Shown in pieces: positions 5,930 to 6,316 of a DNA stretch of 6,316 nucleotides. This stretch comes from Trueperaceae bacterium (GTDB taxonomy: Bacteria; Deinococcota; Deinococci; Deinococcales; Trueperaceae), in contig PXAU01000015.1 in assembly GCA_003567075.1 (NCBI GenBank), positions 1-6,316 on the forward strand. The letters are read 5' to 3'. Position 1 is the stretch's first letter. Each line of letters starts with the position of its first letter. A program made the position numbers and the translations under genes. The notes beneath the pieces are model-generated. The model saw only the letters and a list, made by a program, of their open reading frames with translations. It was not told the DNA's origin and searched no databases.

Positions 5930-6316
5930 CGGCGGCCTCCTTCCGGAAGGGCCCGGCGTAGGCGTTGTAGGTGCGCAGGGCGCGCAGCCAATCGTCGACG
6001 CTCGCGCCCAAGTCGCCGAAGCGATCGGCGAGCGCCGGCAGGTTCGGTTCCTCCATCGGCCCGAAGCAGCCGTAGCAGCCGCGCGCGAAGGAGGGGCAGA
6101 GCGCGCCGCAACCGGCCTGCGTGGCCGGGCCCAGGCAGGGCTGGCCGCCCGCGACCATGACGCATACCGTCCCGCGCCGTTTGCATTCGAGGCAGACCGA
6201 GTAGGCCGGCAGCTGCGGCCGCCGCCCGGCCAGCGTGGCGCTCACCACCTCCAGCAGCTGGTGCTTGTCGATGGGGCACCCGCGCAGCTCGAAGTCGACG
6301 AAGACGTGCTCCGAGA
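5907..6316 (-). CDS. hyhS: Group 3b [NiFe] hydrogenase small/delta subunit, C-terminal part
   Basis: These are the last 135 residues of the Fe-S subunit that passes electrons between the large subunit and the NADP-binding arm. The visible part begins SEHVFVDFELRGCPIDKHQ, where the Cys of RGCPID is the last ligand of the proximal cluster. A Cys-rich segment follows with eight cysteines: C..C in SVCLEC, then GTVC, QPC, AGC, ALC and CYGC. These suit the medial and distal [4Fe-4S] clusters typical of group 3b/3c small subunits. HoxY in the same window lacks this segment, so the two small subunits are clearly different types. The reading frame is open to the right edge, so the start and the CxxC of the proximal cluster lie outside. 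A GTG at 6248 is in frame but internal, because the conserved RGCPID lies upstream of it. Its 3' end overlaps the large-subunit gene by 23 bp. Confidence 0.93.
   Translation of the reverse strand, partial: SEHVFVDFELRGCPIDKHQLLEVVSATLAGRRPQLPAYSVCLECKRRGTVCVMVAGGQPCLGPATQAGCGALCPSFARGCYGCFGPMEEPNLPALADRFGDLGASVDDWLRALRTYNAYAGPFRKEAADAERTRS
5936..5942 (-). promoter_or_regulatory. Strong ribosome binding site for the group 3b large-subunit gene, inside the small-subunit gene
   Basis: AAGGAGG on the minus strand lies 6 nt before the ATG at 5929-5927, within the last codons of the small-subunit gene. It matches the 16S anti-Shine-Dalgarno core well and decides the start against the more distal in-frame ATG. 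With the 23-bp overlap, it indicates coupled synthesis of the two subunits. Confidence 0.8.

Overview
The window is a very GC-rich (roughly 70% by eye) piece of bacterial chromosome in which every supported gene lies on the minus strand. The genes read from the right edge (6316) to the left edge (1), packed with overlaps of 1 to 23 bp or gaps of 1 to 10 bp. The one real intergenic space is 201 bp (3796-3996). All seven proteins belong to cytoplasmic, NAD(P)-linked [NiFe] hydrogenases. The host is a high-GC bacterium with anaerobic or micro-oxic redox metabolism. Nothing in the window fixes the phylum, and I do not name one.

Right part (3997-6316): the end of a group 3b (NADP-linked, 'sulfhydrogenase'-type) hydrogenase operon. 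It holds the 3' part of the small (delta) subunit, the complete large catalytic (alpha) subunit, and a HycI/HoxW-type maturation endopeptidase whose gene starts 1 bp after the large-subunit stop. The beta and gamma diaphorase subunits expected for group 3b would lie to the right, outside the window. The protease ends in an unusual arginine/aspartate/proline/serine tail encoded by a 12-bp tandem repeat.

Middle (3796-3996): a spacer with two inverted-repeat structures and a weak promoter-like sequence. It separates the two hydrogenase gene sets and is the natural place for control of the second one.

Left part (1-3795): a hoxEFUYH operon for a group 3d bidirectional NAD-linked hydrogenase. HoxE, HoxF and HoxU form the diaphorase arm (FMN, NAD and several Fe-S clusters, homologous to the NADH module of complex I). 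HoxY and HoxH form the hydrogenase module. HoxH is cut by the left edge after 82 codons. hoxE/F, F/U and U/Y overlap by 4, 1 and 4 bp, implying translational coupling. hoxY and hoxH start with GTG, the three diaphorase genes with ATG.

Together the region encodes two soluble, reversible hydrogenases of different subgroups in tandem. By family knowledge one couples H2 to NADP(H) and the other to NAD(H). The most interesting reading, an inference, is that the pair links the NADH and NADPH pools through H2, with one on-site protease possibly serving one or both large subunits. The individual genes are well-known families; I see no entirely new system.
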